The notes: generated from the sequence alone by a model not told the origin. DNA of 64,000 nt from Iodidimonas sp. SYSU 1G8 (GCF_039655775.1 NZ_JBBYXJ010000001.1:1116001-1180000); one strand, 5' to 3'. Shown: positions 1-8,848, numbered from the stretch's first letter. A program made the numbers and translations.

Positions 1-275
1 CGCAGCGTGTAGCCGAAACCGTCCTGAATCTTCAGACCCGAGCAGCGGTGCGGCAACCGGTTGACGTAATAGTCGCCGCCGTTCAGCCGGAACAGGATCG
101 TCTGGTTGTCCAGAATATCCGTCTCGCGGATCATGTAGGTGGCGATGCACTGGCGCTTCTCGCCGGTTGGCTGCCACTGCGACAGCTTGTCCTCGGCGGC
201 GACGGCGCCACCGGCGATCATCATGCTCGCAACGGCACCGGCCGCCGCGAGAAGTCCCATACGTAAGTTGTTCAT
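1..275 (-). CDS. Exported hypothetical protein, 3' end outside window
   Basis: The reading frame starts at ATG 275 and runs off the left edge after 91 codons, so the C-terminus is missing. The first 27 or so residues form a signal peptide (NNLRMGLLAAAGAVASMMIAGG, then AVAA as a likely cleavage site). The mature part has a Cys near residue 43, the stretch FRLNGGDYYVNRLPHRC and a following glycine/aromatic stretch. This layout recalls small DUF6491-type exported proteins, but I cannot confirm the family. It is divergent from feoA, with about 240 bp between them. Confidence 0.6.
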   Translation of the reverse strand, partial: MNNLRMGLLAAAGAVASMMIAGGAVAAEDKLSQWQPTGEKRQCIATYMIRETDILDNQTILFRLNGGDYYVNRLPHRCSGLKIQDGFGYTL

Positions 276-514
276 CTGATCTTCCCCTAATGCCCCGATC
301 ACTTGGATGTAGGAGCGTAACGATATTTACCAAGGGCCTCGCACCCGTTCGCCTGCCTTCGCGCACGGGATCGTGTTCACCATGCCAGCAGGTGCCTGAA
401 TGCAGCCTTAACGGATCGGGTCCGCGACTGTTCCGAACATTCGCTTAACAAATGCCCGGAATCTGCTACATTTCGCGCCAAATTAGGAATGACTTGCAGT
501 TGCATGGAGATGTG

Positions 515-781
515 ATGGACGCGCTGGCCAGCATACGCCCTCTCGGAAGCCTGCGCCCTGGAGAAGGCGGCCGGATCGTCGCGTTGACCGTGACGGGCCG
601 CGAGCCGGAGCTGGAAGAGCGCCTGCTCCGCATGGGCTTCGCCGAGGACGCGCGCATCCAGGTGCGGCATGAAGGTCCCGTGGGCCGCGATCCCATGGCG
701 GTCATGGTCGACGGCATCATCGTCGCGCTGCGCCGCCGCGAAGCGGAGACGATCATGATCGAGGTCGACACCACTCCATGA
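515..781 (+). CDS. feoA: Ferrous iron transport protein A
   Basis: FeoA is a small cytosolic SH3-like protein that works with the FeoB Fe(II) permease. The 88-residue product has the family pattern: a start around LRPGEGGRIVAL, the ELEERLLRMGF segment, and a C-terminal beta strand that carries MVDGIIVALRRREAE. I chose ATG 515 because GGAGA (506-510) lies just upstream and it gives the usual length; an upstream ATG at 452 would add 21 residues with no similarity. Its stop overlaps the feoB start (ATGA at 778-781), which implies translational coupling. Confidence 0.93.
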   Translation: MDALASIRPLGSLRPGEGGRIVALTVTGREPELEERLLRMGFAEDARIQVRHEGPVGRDPMAVMVDGIIVALRRREAETIMIEVDTTP

Positions 782-2646
782 GTTCTTCCGCCACCTACCG
801 CCTCGCCCTTGTCGGCAACCCCAATTGCGGCAAGTCCGCCCTGTTCAATGCCCTGACCGGCGGCCGCCAGAAGGTCGGCAACTATCCCGGCGTCACCGTC
901 GAGCGGCGCGCCGGCCGCATGGACACGCCCTCGGGCACGGCCATCGACATCATCGACCTGCCCGGCAGCTACAGCCTGACGCCGCGCAGCGCCGACGAGG
1001 AAGTCACCCGCAACGTGATCACCGGGCAACTGGACGGCGAGGTGCCGCCCGACGCCATCGTCTGCGTCGTCGACGCCACAAATCTGGCGTTCCACCTGCC
1101 GCTGGTGCTGGAGCTGAAGCAGCTGAGGCGCCCCATGCTGCTGGCGCTGAACATGATGGATCTGGCCGCCCGCGACGGCATCAGGATCGACGCCGACAGG
1201 CTGTCGGCGGAGTTGGGCATTCCGGTGGTCGAGACCGTCGCCGTCCGCCGCGCCGGCACCAGGCCGCTGGTCGATGCGCTCTCGAGCGGGATCGAGGCCA
1301 TGCGGCAACAGGCTGGCGCCGCCACCGCCGACATGCCCCGCGACACCCGCGCGCTGCGGCGCGAAGCCCGGCGGATCGCCTCTGCAGTCCTGCTGTCCGA
1401 AGGGACCGAACACCGGGTCACCCGCCTGCTCGACCGCGTCTTCCTCGACCGCATCGCCGGCCCGATCATTCTCTTTGCCCTGCTGTTCGTCATGTTCCAG
1501 GCGGTCTTCTCGTGGGCGGAAGCGCCCATGAACTGGATCGATGCCGGCGTGCTCTGGCTGCAGGAGTTCGGCACGGCCCAGATCGACAACCCGGCCTTGC
1601 AAAGCCTCGTGGTCGACGGCATCCTGGCCGGTGTCGGCAGCGTGGTGATCTTCCTGCCCCAGATCCTGATCCTGTTCGCGTTTATCCTGGTGCTCGAGGC
1701 ATCGGGCTACATGGCGCGCGCGGCCTTCCTGATGGACCGGCTGATGGCCGGCGTCGGCCTGAACGGCCGCGCGTTCATCCCCCTGCTCTCCAGCTTCGCC
1801 TGCGCCATTCCCGGCATCATGGCCGCGCGCACCATCGACAACCCGCGCGACCGGCTGACCACCATCCTGGTGGCGCCGCTGATGACCTGCTCGGCCCGCC
1901 TGCCCGTCTACACCCTGATCATCGCCGCCTTCATTCCCAATCAGCCGGTGCTCGGCGCGTTCGGCCTGCAGGGCGTCGTGATGTTCGCGCTCTACCTGTT
2001 CGGCATTCTCAGCGCGCTGATCATCGCCGCCGTGCTGAAGCGCACCCTGATGAAGGGCGCCGCGCAGCCGCTGCTGATGGAGTTGCCGAAGTACCAGATG
2101 CCGGTCTGGCGCGACCTGCTGATCGGCCTGTGGGAGCGCGTGAAGATCTTCATGCGCCGCGCCGGCGGCATCATCCTCATCGCCATGATCGTGCTGTGGG
2201 CGCTCTCGTCCTTCCCCGCGCCGCCGCCCGACGCCGCCTATCCGCCCTTCCACTACAGCGCGGCGTCGTGGATCGGCGAGCACATGCAGGTTCTGTTCGC
2301 GCCCATCGGCTTCAACAAGGAAATCGCCATCGCCCTCATTCCGGGCCTCGCCGCGCGCGAAGTCGCGGTGGCGGCGCTGGGGACGGTCTATGCGCTGAGC
2401 GGTTCGGAAGACGCGATCGTCACCAGCCTGGTCGAGACCCTGCGCTCGGCCTGGAGCCTGCCGACGGCGCTGTCCTTCCTCGCCTGGTACGTCTTCGCGC
2501 CTCAGTGCCTGTCGACCCTGGCGGTGACCAAGCGGGAGACCAACTCCTGGCGCTGGCCGATCTTCATGTTCCTCTACCTGACGGCGCTCGCCTATGTGTT
2601 CGCGGGCGTGACCTACTGGACCGCCCGCGCCGTGATCGGCGGCTAG
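778..2646 (+). CDS. feoB: Ferrous iron transporter FeoB
   Basis: Inner-membrane Fe(II) transporter with an N-terminal GTPase domain. The G1 motif GNPNCGKS is at residues 13-20, the G3 motif DLPG at 60-63 and the G4 motif NMMD at 125-128. A helical linker follows, and membrane segments begin near residue 225 (IILFALLFVMFQAVFSW). The gate regions contain the conserved FIPLLSSFACAIPGIMAAR and the later IPGLAAREVAVAALGTVYA. At 622 residues it is shorter than the E. coli protein (about 770) but within the range of the family. It is coupled to feoA, and no feoC follows. Its TAG stop overlaps the stop of the convergent cupin gene. Confidence 0.97.
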   Translation: MSSSATYRLALVGNPNCGKSALFNALTGGRQKVGNYPGVTVERRAGRMDTPSGTAIDIIDLPGSYSLTPRSADEEVTRNVITGQLDGEVPPDAIVCVVDATNLAFHLPLVLELKQLRRPMLLALNMMDLAARDGIRIDADRLSAELGIPVVETVAVRRAGTRPLVDALSSGIEAMRQQAGAATADMPRDTRALRREARRIASAVLLSEGTEHRVTRLLDRVFLDRIAGPIILFALLFVMFQAVFSWAEAPMNWIDAGVLWLQEFGTAQIDNPALQSLVVDGILAGVGSVVIFLPQILILFAFILVLEASGYMARAAFLMDRLMAGVGLNGRAFIPLLSSFACAIPGIMAARTIDNPRDRLTTILVAPLMTCSARLPVYTLIIAAFIPNQPVLGAFGLQGVVMFALYLFGILSALIIAAVLKRTLMKGAAQPLLMELPKYQMPVWRDLLIGLWERVKIFMRRAGGIILIAMIVLWALSSFPAPPPDAAYPPFHYSAASWIGEHMQVLFAPIGFNKEIAIALIPGLAAREVAVAALGTVYALSGSEDAIVTSLVETLRSAWSLPTALSFLAWYVFAPQCLSTLAVTKRETNSWRWPIFMFLYLTALAYVFAGVTYWTARAVIGG

Positions 2647-2984
2647 GCGAACGGCGGGAAATGCACGGCCAGCCACACCGTCGGCTGGCCGGCATCGGTC
2701 TCTTCCACCCGGTGGCGCGCGCCGGCGGGAATATGACACCAGTCGCCCGGCACGAGCGCCAGCCGCCGGTCGTCCGCCGCGAACCGCAATACCGCCGAGC
2801 CGGTCACCAACAGGACGAACTCGTCCTCCACCGAATCCTGCCAGTCGGTGGTCTGGCCGGTGGACACGATCCGGGTCACGCGCGCGCCGCGGCCGGCGGC
2901 GAGATCGCGAAACTGTTCCTCGGCCAGCGCGGACGGCACATCCGCGAAGAGATTGCCGGCGAGAGGCGGCCTATTCGTCGTCAA
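2643..2984 (-). CDS. Small single-domain cupin protein
   Basis: A 113-residue protein with one cupin fold: a first motif around DSVEDEFVLLVTGSAVLRF, a turn with the metal-type pattern PGDWCHIPAGARHRV, and a closing strand TVWLAVHFPP. Its substrate cannot be told. The frame opens with TTG at 2984, inside the last codons of the upstream ferredoxin gene (14 bp overlap), so it is probably translated by coupling. It ends head-to-tail against feoB. Cupins of this size often bind a metal and a small carboxylate or sugar, but that is family knowledge, not shown here. Confidence 0.8.
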   Translation of the reverse strand: MTTNRPPLAGNLFADVPSALAEEQFRDLAAGRGARVTRIVSTGQTTDWQDSVEDEFVLLVTGSAVLRFAADDRRLALVPGDWCHIPAGARHRVEETDAGQPTVWLAVHFPPFA

Positions 2985-3174
2985 GCCGGATGGCGCCTTC
3001 GGGGCACATCATGAAGCCGGTCTCGGCCTCGCCGCGCAGATCGTCATTGTCGTCGGCGATTTCAGCGACCTTCACGACCGCGCGGCCCTTCGGACCCCGT
3101 TCGAACACGCCCGGCGCGAAGGTATAGCAACGGCCGTGCGCCTTGCACTTTTCCAGATCCACGAGAACTTTCAT
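2971..3174 (-). CDS. [3Fe-4S] ferredoxin
   Basis: A 67-residue electron carrier. The cluster motif reads C10-x2-H13-x2-C16 with the fourth ligand region C57-P, so a histidine replaces the second cysteine, as in the [3Fe-4S] ferredoxins that feed cytochromes P450. ATG 3174 is supported by the purine-rich site GGGAGAAG upstream; an extension to 3240 has no family similarity. No P450 gene is in the window. The gene lies divergent to a flavin monooxygenase with about 175 bp between, and the cupin gene follows on the same transcript. Confidence 0.9.
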   Translation of the reverse strand: MKVLVDLEKCKAHGRCYTFAPGVFERGPKGRAVVKVAEIADDNDDLRGEAETGFMMCPEGAIRLDDE

Positions 3175-3350
3175 CGGTGTCTTCTCCCTTAACCTGACGG
3201 CATACCTATCGCGAGGTCGGGCCCCAAGGCAACGCTCCATTCATCCGTGATTGTAAGACCGTTTGCCTGATCCCCGCCATCGCGCCCTCCCCACCCGGCG
3301 GATGGCACGGCCGCGGGGCCGTGCTATGCTGTTACCGGGGAGGAACGTCC

Positions 3351-4799
3351 ATGCTTCGGATCGCCATCATCGGCGCGGGGGTCGCGGGCCTGTGCATGGC
3401 CATGCGCCTCAAGCGCGCCGGCATCGACAGCTTCACGATCTATGAAAAATCGGCGGGAGTCGGCGGCACGTGGCGGGATAACATCTACCCCGGCTGCGCC
3501 TGCGACACGCCGTCCCACCTCTATTCCTTCTCGTTCGCGCCCAACCCGGACTGGAGCCGCATCTGGGCGGAGCAACCCGAGATCCTCGCCTATCTGGAAC
3601 GCTGCGCCGAAACCCATGGCCTGGGACCGCACACGCGCTTCAACACCGCGGTCGCGGCAGCCCGGTTCGACAGCCGCAATCACCGCTGGTCGATCTTGCT
3701 GGCGAATGGCGAGGAGGCAGAAGCCGACATCCTGATCAGCGGCCTGGGACAGCTCAACGTCCCGGCCTGGCCGGAAATCGAGGGCCGCGAGGACTTCGGC
3801 GGCACCGCATTCCACTCGGCCCGCTGGCGCGAGGATCATGACATGACCGGCCTCGATGTCGCGGTGATCGGCAACGGCGCCAGCGCGACCCAGTTCATCC
3901 CGCGCATCGCCCCCCGCGTGAAAAGCCTCACCATCTTCCAGCGCAGCGCCAACTGGGTCGCGCCCAAGCCAGATGCGCCCTATACCCGCGCGCAAAAGAC
4001 CCTCTTCGCGGCGTCGCCCTGGCGCCGCAAGCTCCACCGGCTCGCGATCTTCCTGCGGTTCGAGCTGCGCTTCGCCAGTTTCTTCAAGAAAAGCCTGCTC
4101 CGTCCCGCCTTCGAGAAGCAGCTCGGCGTCTTCATGAAGCACCATGTCAAGGACCCGGCCCTGCGCGCGGCGCTGTCGCCGGACTATCCGGCCGGCTGCA
4201 AACGGGTACTGCTGGCCAGCGATTACTATCCAGCCCTCACGCTGCCAAACGTCCGGGTCGTGTCCGACCCCATTGAGCGGATCGTCGCCGATGGACTCGT
4301 CACGCGAGGCGGCGCGCACCACCGCGTCGATACCATCATCTATGGCACCGGGTTCCGCAGCACGGAGTTCCTGACGCCGGTCGAGATCACCGGCACCGAC
4401 GGAACCACCCTGAACGAGGCCTGGCGCGAGGGCGCGCACGCCCATCGCGGCGTCACCGTCGCCGGCTTTCCCAATTTCTTCATGCTGTATGGCCCCAATA
4501 CCAATCTGGGCCACGCCTCGATCATCTTCATGATCGAAGCCCAGGTCCGCTACATCCTGCGCTGCCTGCGGCGCATGCGCCGCAAGGGACTGAGCTTCAT
4601 GGACGTCAAGCCGTGGGCGATGGAACGCTACAACCGGCGCCTGCAACGCCAGCTGAAGGGCATGGTGTGGGATTCCGGCTGCGGCAGCTGGTACAAGAAC
4701 GCGGCCGGCAGGATCACCAACAACTGGCCGCGCTTTGCGTTTCAGTACGCGCTGGCCATGCGCCGGCCGCGCTGGCGCGAATACGATCTGCGGCGGTGA
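3351..4799 (+). CDS. Flavin-containing monooxygenase, Baeyer-Villiger type
   Basis: A 482-residue FAD/NADPH monooxygenase. The FAD Rossmann motif GAGVAG is at residues 8-13, followed by GGTWRDNIYPGCACDTPSH, the signature seen in Baeyer-Villiger enzymes. The fingerprint F-x-G-x3-H-x3-W fits F149 ... H155 ... W159 with one residue fewer between F and G. The NADPH Rossmann GNGASA is at 174-179. Start ATG 3351 follows a strong GGGGAGGAA site at 3337-3345. The likely chemistry is oxygen insertion into ketones or oxidation of a soft nucleophile; the substrate is unknown. Confidence 0.9.
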   Translation: MLRIAIIGAGVAGLCMAMRLKRAGIDSFTIYEKSAGVGGTWRDNIYPGCACDTPSHLYSFSFAPNPDWSRIWAEQPEILAYLERCAETHGLGPHTRFNTAVAAARFDSRNHRWSILLANGEEAEADILISGLGQLNVPAWPEIEGREDFGGTAFHSARWREDHDMTGLDVAVIGNGASATQFIPRIAPRVKSLTIFQRSANWVAPKPDAPYTRAQKTLFAASPWRRKLHRLAIFLRFELRFASFFKKSLLRPAFEKQLGVFMKHHVKDPALRAALSPDYPAGCKRVLLASDYYPALTLPNVRVVSDPIERIVADGLVTRGGAHHRVDTIIYGTGFRSTEFLTPVEITGTDGTTLNEAWREGAHAHRGVTVAGFPNFFMLYGPNTNLGHASIIFMIEAQVRYILRCLRRMRRKGLSFMDVKPWAMERYNRRLQRQLKGMVWDSGCGSWYKNAAGRITNNWPRFAFQYALAMRRPRWREYDLRR

Positions 4800-4803
4800 C
4801 CGC

Positions 4804-5340
4804 TCAATCGCCCCGCAGCAGCGGCGCGAACAGCTTGCGCGCCTTCAGCACCTTGGGCGCGACGACCGCCATGCAATAGGGCTGGCGCGGATTGTTGGCA
4901 TAGAAATCCTGATGATAGTCCTCGGCCGGCCAGAAGGTCACGGCCGGGCGGATCTGGGTCACGATCTCGCCGTCCCAGATCTCGGCCGCGCGGGCGGCGG
5001 CCGCCTCGGCCGCCGCTTTCTGGGCGTCGTCGTGATAGTAGACCGCCGAACGATACTGGGTGCCGACGTCGTTGCCCTGCCGATTCAACTGGGTCGGGTC
5101 ATGGGTGGCGAAGAACATGTCGAGCAGCGTGTCGTAGGACACCACCGACGGATCGAACCGCACCTGAACCGCTTCCGCGTGACCGGTCGTCCCCGTGCAG
5201 ATTTGCTGGTAGGTCGGGTTCGCCGTCTGACCGTCGGTGTATCCGGACACTACGGATTCGACGCCGCGGACGGGCAGGAAAACCGCCTCGGTGCACCAGA
5301 AGCATCCGCCTGCAAGGGTCGCCGTCTCGAGTTGGGTCAT
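4804..5340 (-). CDS. msrA: Peptide methionine-S-sulfoxide reductase
   Basis: MsrA repairs methionine-S-sulfoxide in proteins. The 178-residue product has the catalytic motif GGCFWC (C13 is the nucleophile), followed by SGYTDGQTANPTYQQICTG and the conserved GHAEAVQVRFDP, and HQDFYANNP near the C-terminus with a Cys soon after that may resolve the disulfide. ATG 5340 is preceded by AGGAGAA at the right distance. The convergent monooxygenase gene ends 4 bp away. Confidence 0.96.
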   Translation of the reverse strand: MTQLETATLAGGCFWCTEAVFLPVRGVESVVSGYTDGQTANPTYQQICTGTTGHAEAVQVRFDPSVVSYDTLLDMFFATHDPTQLNRQGNDVGTQYRSAVYYHDDAQKAAAEAAAARAAEIWDGEIVTQIRPAVTFWPAEDYHQDFYANNPRQPYCMAVVAPKVLKARKLFAPLLRGD

Positions 5341-5374
5341 GCTTTTCTCCTGCCTTGCGGGCCACTCCCGCGGT

Positions 5375-5407
5375 GCCATGCCGTCCGATAAGATCGGGCG
5401 GCATGGC
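5375..5407. repeat. 12-bp inverted repeat between DUF4412 gene and msrA
   Basis: GCCATGCCGTCC at 5375-5386 pairs with GGGCGGCATGGC at 5396-5407 around a 9-nt loop (one T-G pair). It lies in the 87-bp gap between two minus-strand genes. No run of T follows on either strand, so it may be a weak terminator, a mRNA 3' end stabiliser or a repeat; I cannot decide. Confidence 0.5.
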
Positions 5408-5427
5408 GCGATTACAAGAACGGGCGG

Positions 5428-6228
5428 TCAGTTGCCGCCGAACATGTCTTGCCGCTTGTACCCTGCCGGCGCCTGGAAGAACGAGGGCGCGAGCGTCTGC
5501 GTCTTGGAGCTCTTGAACAGGACCTCGGACGTGACCTTGCCGCCCTCATAGTCCCTCACCCGCAGCGGAAAGCCGTTCAGCTTTTCATAGTCGGCGAGCG
5601 ACTGGTCCATCGCCGCGCCGATCGAAGGCATGCTGGCCAGCATTTTCTGCATGAAACGCGACAGGTCGATGAAGGCGGGCATGGCCTCGGCCCCGCCCGG
5701 GAAGGCACTGCTGCCGGCGGCGCAGATTTCCTGGGTCTTCACGCCATTTTCCAGCGCCTCCCAGACCTTGCAACCGATCCCGGCCACCGTGTCGCCGCGG
5801 CCGGTGGCACGCAGCTCGCGTTTGGGCTCCTGCGGTGCGCCAGGTACCTGCCCCTGCTGCTTCATCATTTCCATGACCATGGCGCGCTGCTCCGGGGGAA
5901 CGCTCTTCAGCGCCTCGTCCATCATGCTGCCCACGCGCTTCATGGAAGACTCGTCCATGACCGCATACGACTTCTCGCCATGGTCGATCATGAGCATTTC
6001 CGCCGTGCGGCCCGCGCCGCCGGGGCGATAGATCATATCCGCATCGGCCGCGCCGCCGGCGTGGACCGTCTTCATCTTGATGAACTTGCCCTCGACGAAG
6101 GTCTGTGACGTCGTCGATGTCTTTTCCGCGAGATCGCGATACTCCATCTCCAGCACGACTCCCGCATGCGCCGTCATGGAAACCGCCGCGAGCGGTAGTG
6201 CGAGCACGGCCTGCTTCAGGATTTTCAA
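5428..6228 (-). CDS. Exported DUF4412-type protein
   Basis: A 266-residue exported protein. The first 22 residues (MKILKQAVLALPLAAVSMTAHA) are a signal peptide. The mature part has the DUF4412 pattern: a beta strand GVVLEMEYRD, an EGKFIKMKT strand, a middle section with the Met-rich MVMEMMKQQG, and KVWEALENGVKTQEIC. Function is unknown; the fold is likely periplasmic and beta-rich. The start is a TTG at 6228 with the ribosome site GAGGAGGG in front; the in-frame ATG far upstream would destroy the signal peptide. Confidence 0.8.
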   Translation of the reverse strand: MKILKQAVLALPLAAVSMTAHAGVVLEMEYRDLAEKTSTTSQTFVEGKFIKMKTVHAGGAADADMIYRPGGAGRTAEMLMIDHGEKSYAVMDESSMKRVGSMMDEALKSVPPEQRAMVMEMMKQQGQVPGAPQEPKRELRATGRGDTVAGIGCKVWEALENGVKTQEICAAGSSAFPGGAEAMPAFIDLSRFMQKMLASMPSIGAAMDQSLADYEKLNGFPLRVRDYEGGKVTSEVLFKSSKTQTLAPSFFQAPAGYKRQDMFGGN

Positions 6229-6358
6229 AACGTCCCTCCTCTCGATAATAAGTCCGGCGATTATGGTCATAACCGAACCGCAATCAACCGCAGGCCCCTT
6301 GATATTGCGCGCCCGGTCGGCAGAATGCCGGGTCCGACCGGGACAAGGAGAAGCCGCC

Positions 6359-6871
6359 ATGGGAATCGCCAAGACACCCTATACGGAATGGGAGACCGCC
6401 GCCGTGGCCGATCCGCGCGCCGCGACGGTGCCCCAACTCGTCCACGGCATGTCCCGCATCGCCGCGGCGGAAGGCCCGATCCTGGAGGAAAGGCTCTATG
6501 CGCTGTATGCGAGGGCTGGCGATCTCGGGCGAATTTATGACCACACGCGCCGCCGCTTCACCACCGCCCTCGCCCATGCCGTCAGCGAGGAGCTTCTGGT
6601 GGTCGAGAAGGAAGTCTTCGGCGGCCAGGAAGAGAAGGTTGTCAGACTGCCCAGCCAGCCGTCCGTGATCGTGCGCTCGCGCGGCAGCCGTACCCTGCAT
6701 GAAGTGCCGGCGTCCGAACTGGCCGAGGTGATGATGGAAATCCGGGTCAACCACGACCTGATTTCGCGCGAGGAGCTCTTCCGGGCCGTGCTGGACGAGT
6801 ACGAGTTGAAGCGGCTGACCCAGGCCACGGAAACGCGTCTGACCGATATTCTCAAGACCTGGCTGTCATAA
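6359..6871 (+). CDS. Stand-alone DUF3320-like helical protein
   Basis: 170 residues. The segment from residue 25 to 80 (VPQLVHGMSRIAAAEGPILEE, then a helix ending in the AL..AV stretch) resembles the DUF3320 domain that usually forms the tail of large AAA-type helicase-nucleases and may have a winged-helix fold. Here it stands alone. The second half (ELAEVMMEIRVNHDLISREELFRAV) is helical and has no clear assignment. ATG 6359 follows AAGGAGAAG. Its role is unknown; the link to DUF3320 is by eye. Confidence 0.7.
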   Translation: MGIAKTPYTEWETAAVADPRAATVPQLVHGMSRIAAAEGPILEERLYALYARAGDLGRIYDHTRRRFTTALAHAVSEELLVVEKEVFGGQEEKVVRLPSQPSVIVRSRGSRTLHEVPASELAEVMMEIRVNHDLISREELFRAVLDEYELKRLTQATETRLTDILKTWLS

Positions 6872-6977
6872 CCGGCAATCCTGCGCCAACATCTGGTGGA
6901 TGTCCGTCACGAGCCATGATACCCCCTTGGTCGAGGGCAATATCCTGGCAGTGGCCGGGCCAGCTATGGGGGCTTGG

Positions 6978-7514
6978 ATGAACTTGACGAAGGCGATCGG
7001 CGCCCTGCGCCGTACCGGGGCGATCGGCGTTTTTCTCGGGGCGACATTGATGGGGCATGGCGCCGCCGCCCAGACGCCGGCGGGCGAAGTCCGCGAGGAC
7101 TTTGGCCAGTGGCAACTATACTGCGCGGCGCCGAAAGCCGGCACGCCGGCCGACTGCGAGACCCACCAGCTGCTGAAAAACAAGGAAGGCAAGCTGGTTG
7201 CCGGCATGTACCTGACACGCCGCGGTACATCGTCGGTCCTGATGGTTCGGGTCCCGCTCGGTGTACTGCTGGCGCGCAATCCCATGCTGCAGCTCGAAGG
7301 CGGCATCGGAACGGACGCCTTGTCCTACCTCCGCTGCGACATGAGCGGCTGCATCGCGCAGATGCTCGCCACCGAGCCGTTCCTCGACTCTCTGCGCAAG
7401 GGCGGCAAGGCCAAATTGACCGTGTCGGTCGACGCCTCTCGCACCATTCCGATCGACTTCAACCTGACCGGGTTCGCCGACGCGGAACAGGCGCTGATGA
7501 AGCAGGCCCGCTGA
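6978..7514 (+). CDS. IalB-family exported protein (first copy)
   Basis: A 178-residue member of the invasion-associated locus B family, common in alphaproteobacteria and probably periplasmic. A signal peptide ends near AAAQ at about residue 30. The mature part has the family traits: a short strand FGQWQLYC, paired cysteines (PADCETHQ and LRCDMSGCIAQM) and SVLMVRVPLGVLLARNPML. The exact role is unknown. ATG 6978 sits after GGGGG at 6967-6971; ATG 6966 is an alternative. A second family member lies at 10889. Confidence 0.85.
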   Translation: MNLTKAIGALRRTGAIGVFLGATLMGHGAAAQTPAGEVREDFGQWQLYCAAPKAGTPADCETHQLLKNKEGKLVAGMYLTRRGTSSVLMVRVPLGVLLARNPMLQLEGGIGTDALSYLRCDMSGCIAQMLATEPFLDSLRKGGKAKLTVSVDASRTIPIDFNLTGFADAEQALMKQAR

Positions 7515-7520
7515 GGCTGC

Positions 7521-8720
7521 TCAGCCGCGTGCGACCGCACGCCGCAGTAGGCGTGCGGCCAGCGTCATGCCGCCAGCCATGCTGACCGTCCTGGCCGCAT
7601 GAATGGCGAGCTCGGTTGCCGCTGGCCATGCGCCGAGACGCGCCAGCCGCGCCGACGCCTTGCGCGCCAGGTCAAATTCCAGATCGGCGCGGCCCACGAG
7701 GCCGCGAAGATGCCCCACTGCCTCGCGATGGCGGCCCAGCGCCGCCAGACCCATGCCCAGATTGAACAGGGTCGCACTATCGTGGGGGCGCAGCGATTGG
7801 GCCGCATCCAAAGCTTTGCCCGCTTCCACGGGACGGGACATCCGCAGGGAAAGCTGCCCCAGATGCGCCCAATGGGCGGGGTTGTCCGGACGGCGCTCCA
7901 GGAGCCAGCGGAGGGCTTCGCCCGTCGCGAAATCACGCGGCTTGATACCCTCGGGCGACGCGGCGATGGGGAACGATCCGGCACCGGTGACCGAGCCGGT
8001 TTCGTCGAGCAGCCCATCCATCAGGTCGACATAACTCCGGAAGAACTGGCGCTCGAAATACGGATGGGCCACGAAGGCGTCGGGCGCGCCATAAGGCGGC
8101 TCCCGCGATACGGTTGAATGGGGAAGCGCCAGAATGGAAAAACTGGCACCACCAACCCGGATCACGCACCTCTCCGCCTGCCGGCCCTCGACATCGACGG
8201 AGGCCCAGGTCGCGCCCATCTCGACCAATAACTCGTTCAATGCGAGTTGATCGTCCATCCGTCGCCTGGTCGCATCGCGCCAACGGGCGAAAAAGGCACG
8301 GGTGGCCGGGGTCGAGCGGGCAAGAAAGAAACCGCAACACAGGACGAACCCCCATTTCGCGGCGACTGTCCGGGGAATGCCGTATTCCCGGGAGAAAATC
8401 ATATCGTCAGGCAATCCGCCCAACAGGGGCGATACCGGACGCAGCCAGAACGCATCGGCATCCGTGTGGAGCAGGTCATCCGCCTCATGAGCCGTGGCCA
8501 GAGCATCGAAGCGGCGCAACCAGAAGTCATGCCGCGCCGCGGTCGCGGGTCCGGAAGACGCACGCACGGCGTCCACGCCGTCCAGGAGAGCGCAACGTGC
8601 AAACGCGCCCTCATCCATGCACACGACCGTGGTGCTACCGGGAACATGACGGGAAGATTGGCGCCGCCACACGTCGAGCAGGCCGAGATAGGGTTCGTTG
8701 ACCGAGGTGACGATCTTCAT
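7521..8720 (-). CDS. Glycosyltransferase-like protein with TPR tail
   Basis: 399 residues. The N-terminal half has the pattern of nucleotide-diphospho-sugar transferases: a VTSVNEPYLGLL start, then HTDADAFWLRPVSPLL with a DxD-like DAD motif near residue 88, and the later DDQLALNELL, as in PF03407-like enzymes. The C-terminal part (from about residue 270) has helical repeats such as PDNPAHWAHLGQLSLRM, PHDSATLFNLGMGLAALGRH and a third pair, i.e. TPRs. No membrane segment is seen. Acceptor and sugar are unknown. It converges with the first IalB gene. Confidence 0.75.
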   Translation of the reverse strand: MKIVTSVNEPYLGLLDVWRRQSSRHVPGSTTVVCMDEGAFARCALLDGVDAVRASSGPATAARHDFWLRRFDALATAHEADDLLHTDADAFWLRPVSPLLGGLPDDMIFSREYGIPRTVAAKWGFVLCCGFFLARSTPATRAFFARWRDATRRRMDDQLALNELLVEMGATWASVDVEGRQAERCVIRVGGASFSILALPHSTVSREPPYGAPDAFVAHPYFERQFFRSYVDLMDGLLDETGSVTGAGSFPIAASPEGIKPRDFATGEALRWLLERRPDNPAHWAHLGQLSLRMSRPVEAGKALDAAQSLRPHDSATLFNLGMGLAALGRHREAVGHLRGLVGRADLEFDLARKASARLARLGAWPAATELAIHAARTVSMAGGMTLAARLLRRAVARG

Positions 8721-8848
8721 CGAGACCAGTCTACAAGCGCGTCCGCACCGCAGCCAGCGCCGCTTGAGGTTATTTCAAATTTATGGCTTTATTGGGGTGT
8801 AACGTGGGGTTGCTGCATCTGTCCCTCGCTCTCGTGGAGACCAACGGC

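Noticed and set aside
466-2739. Very long open frame on the minus strand opposite feoA and feoB
   Set aside because: It mirrors the codon bias of feoB. The translation is low-complexity, rich in Arg, Asp, Gly, Gln and His, with no family likeness. FeoB has all motifs on the other strand.
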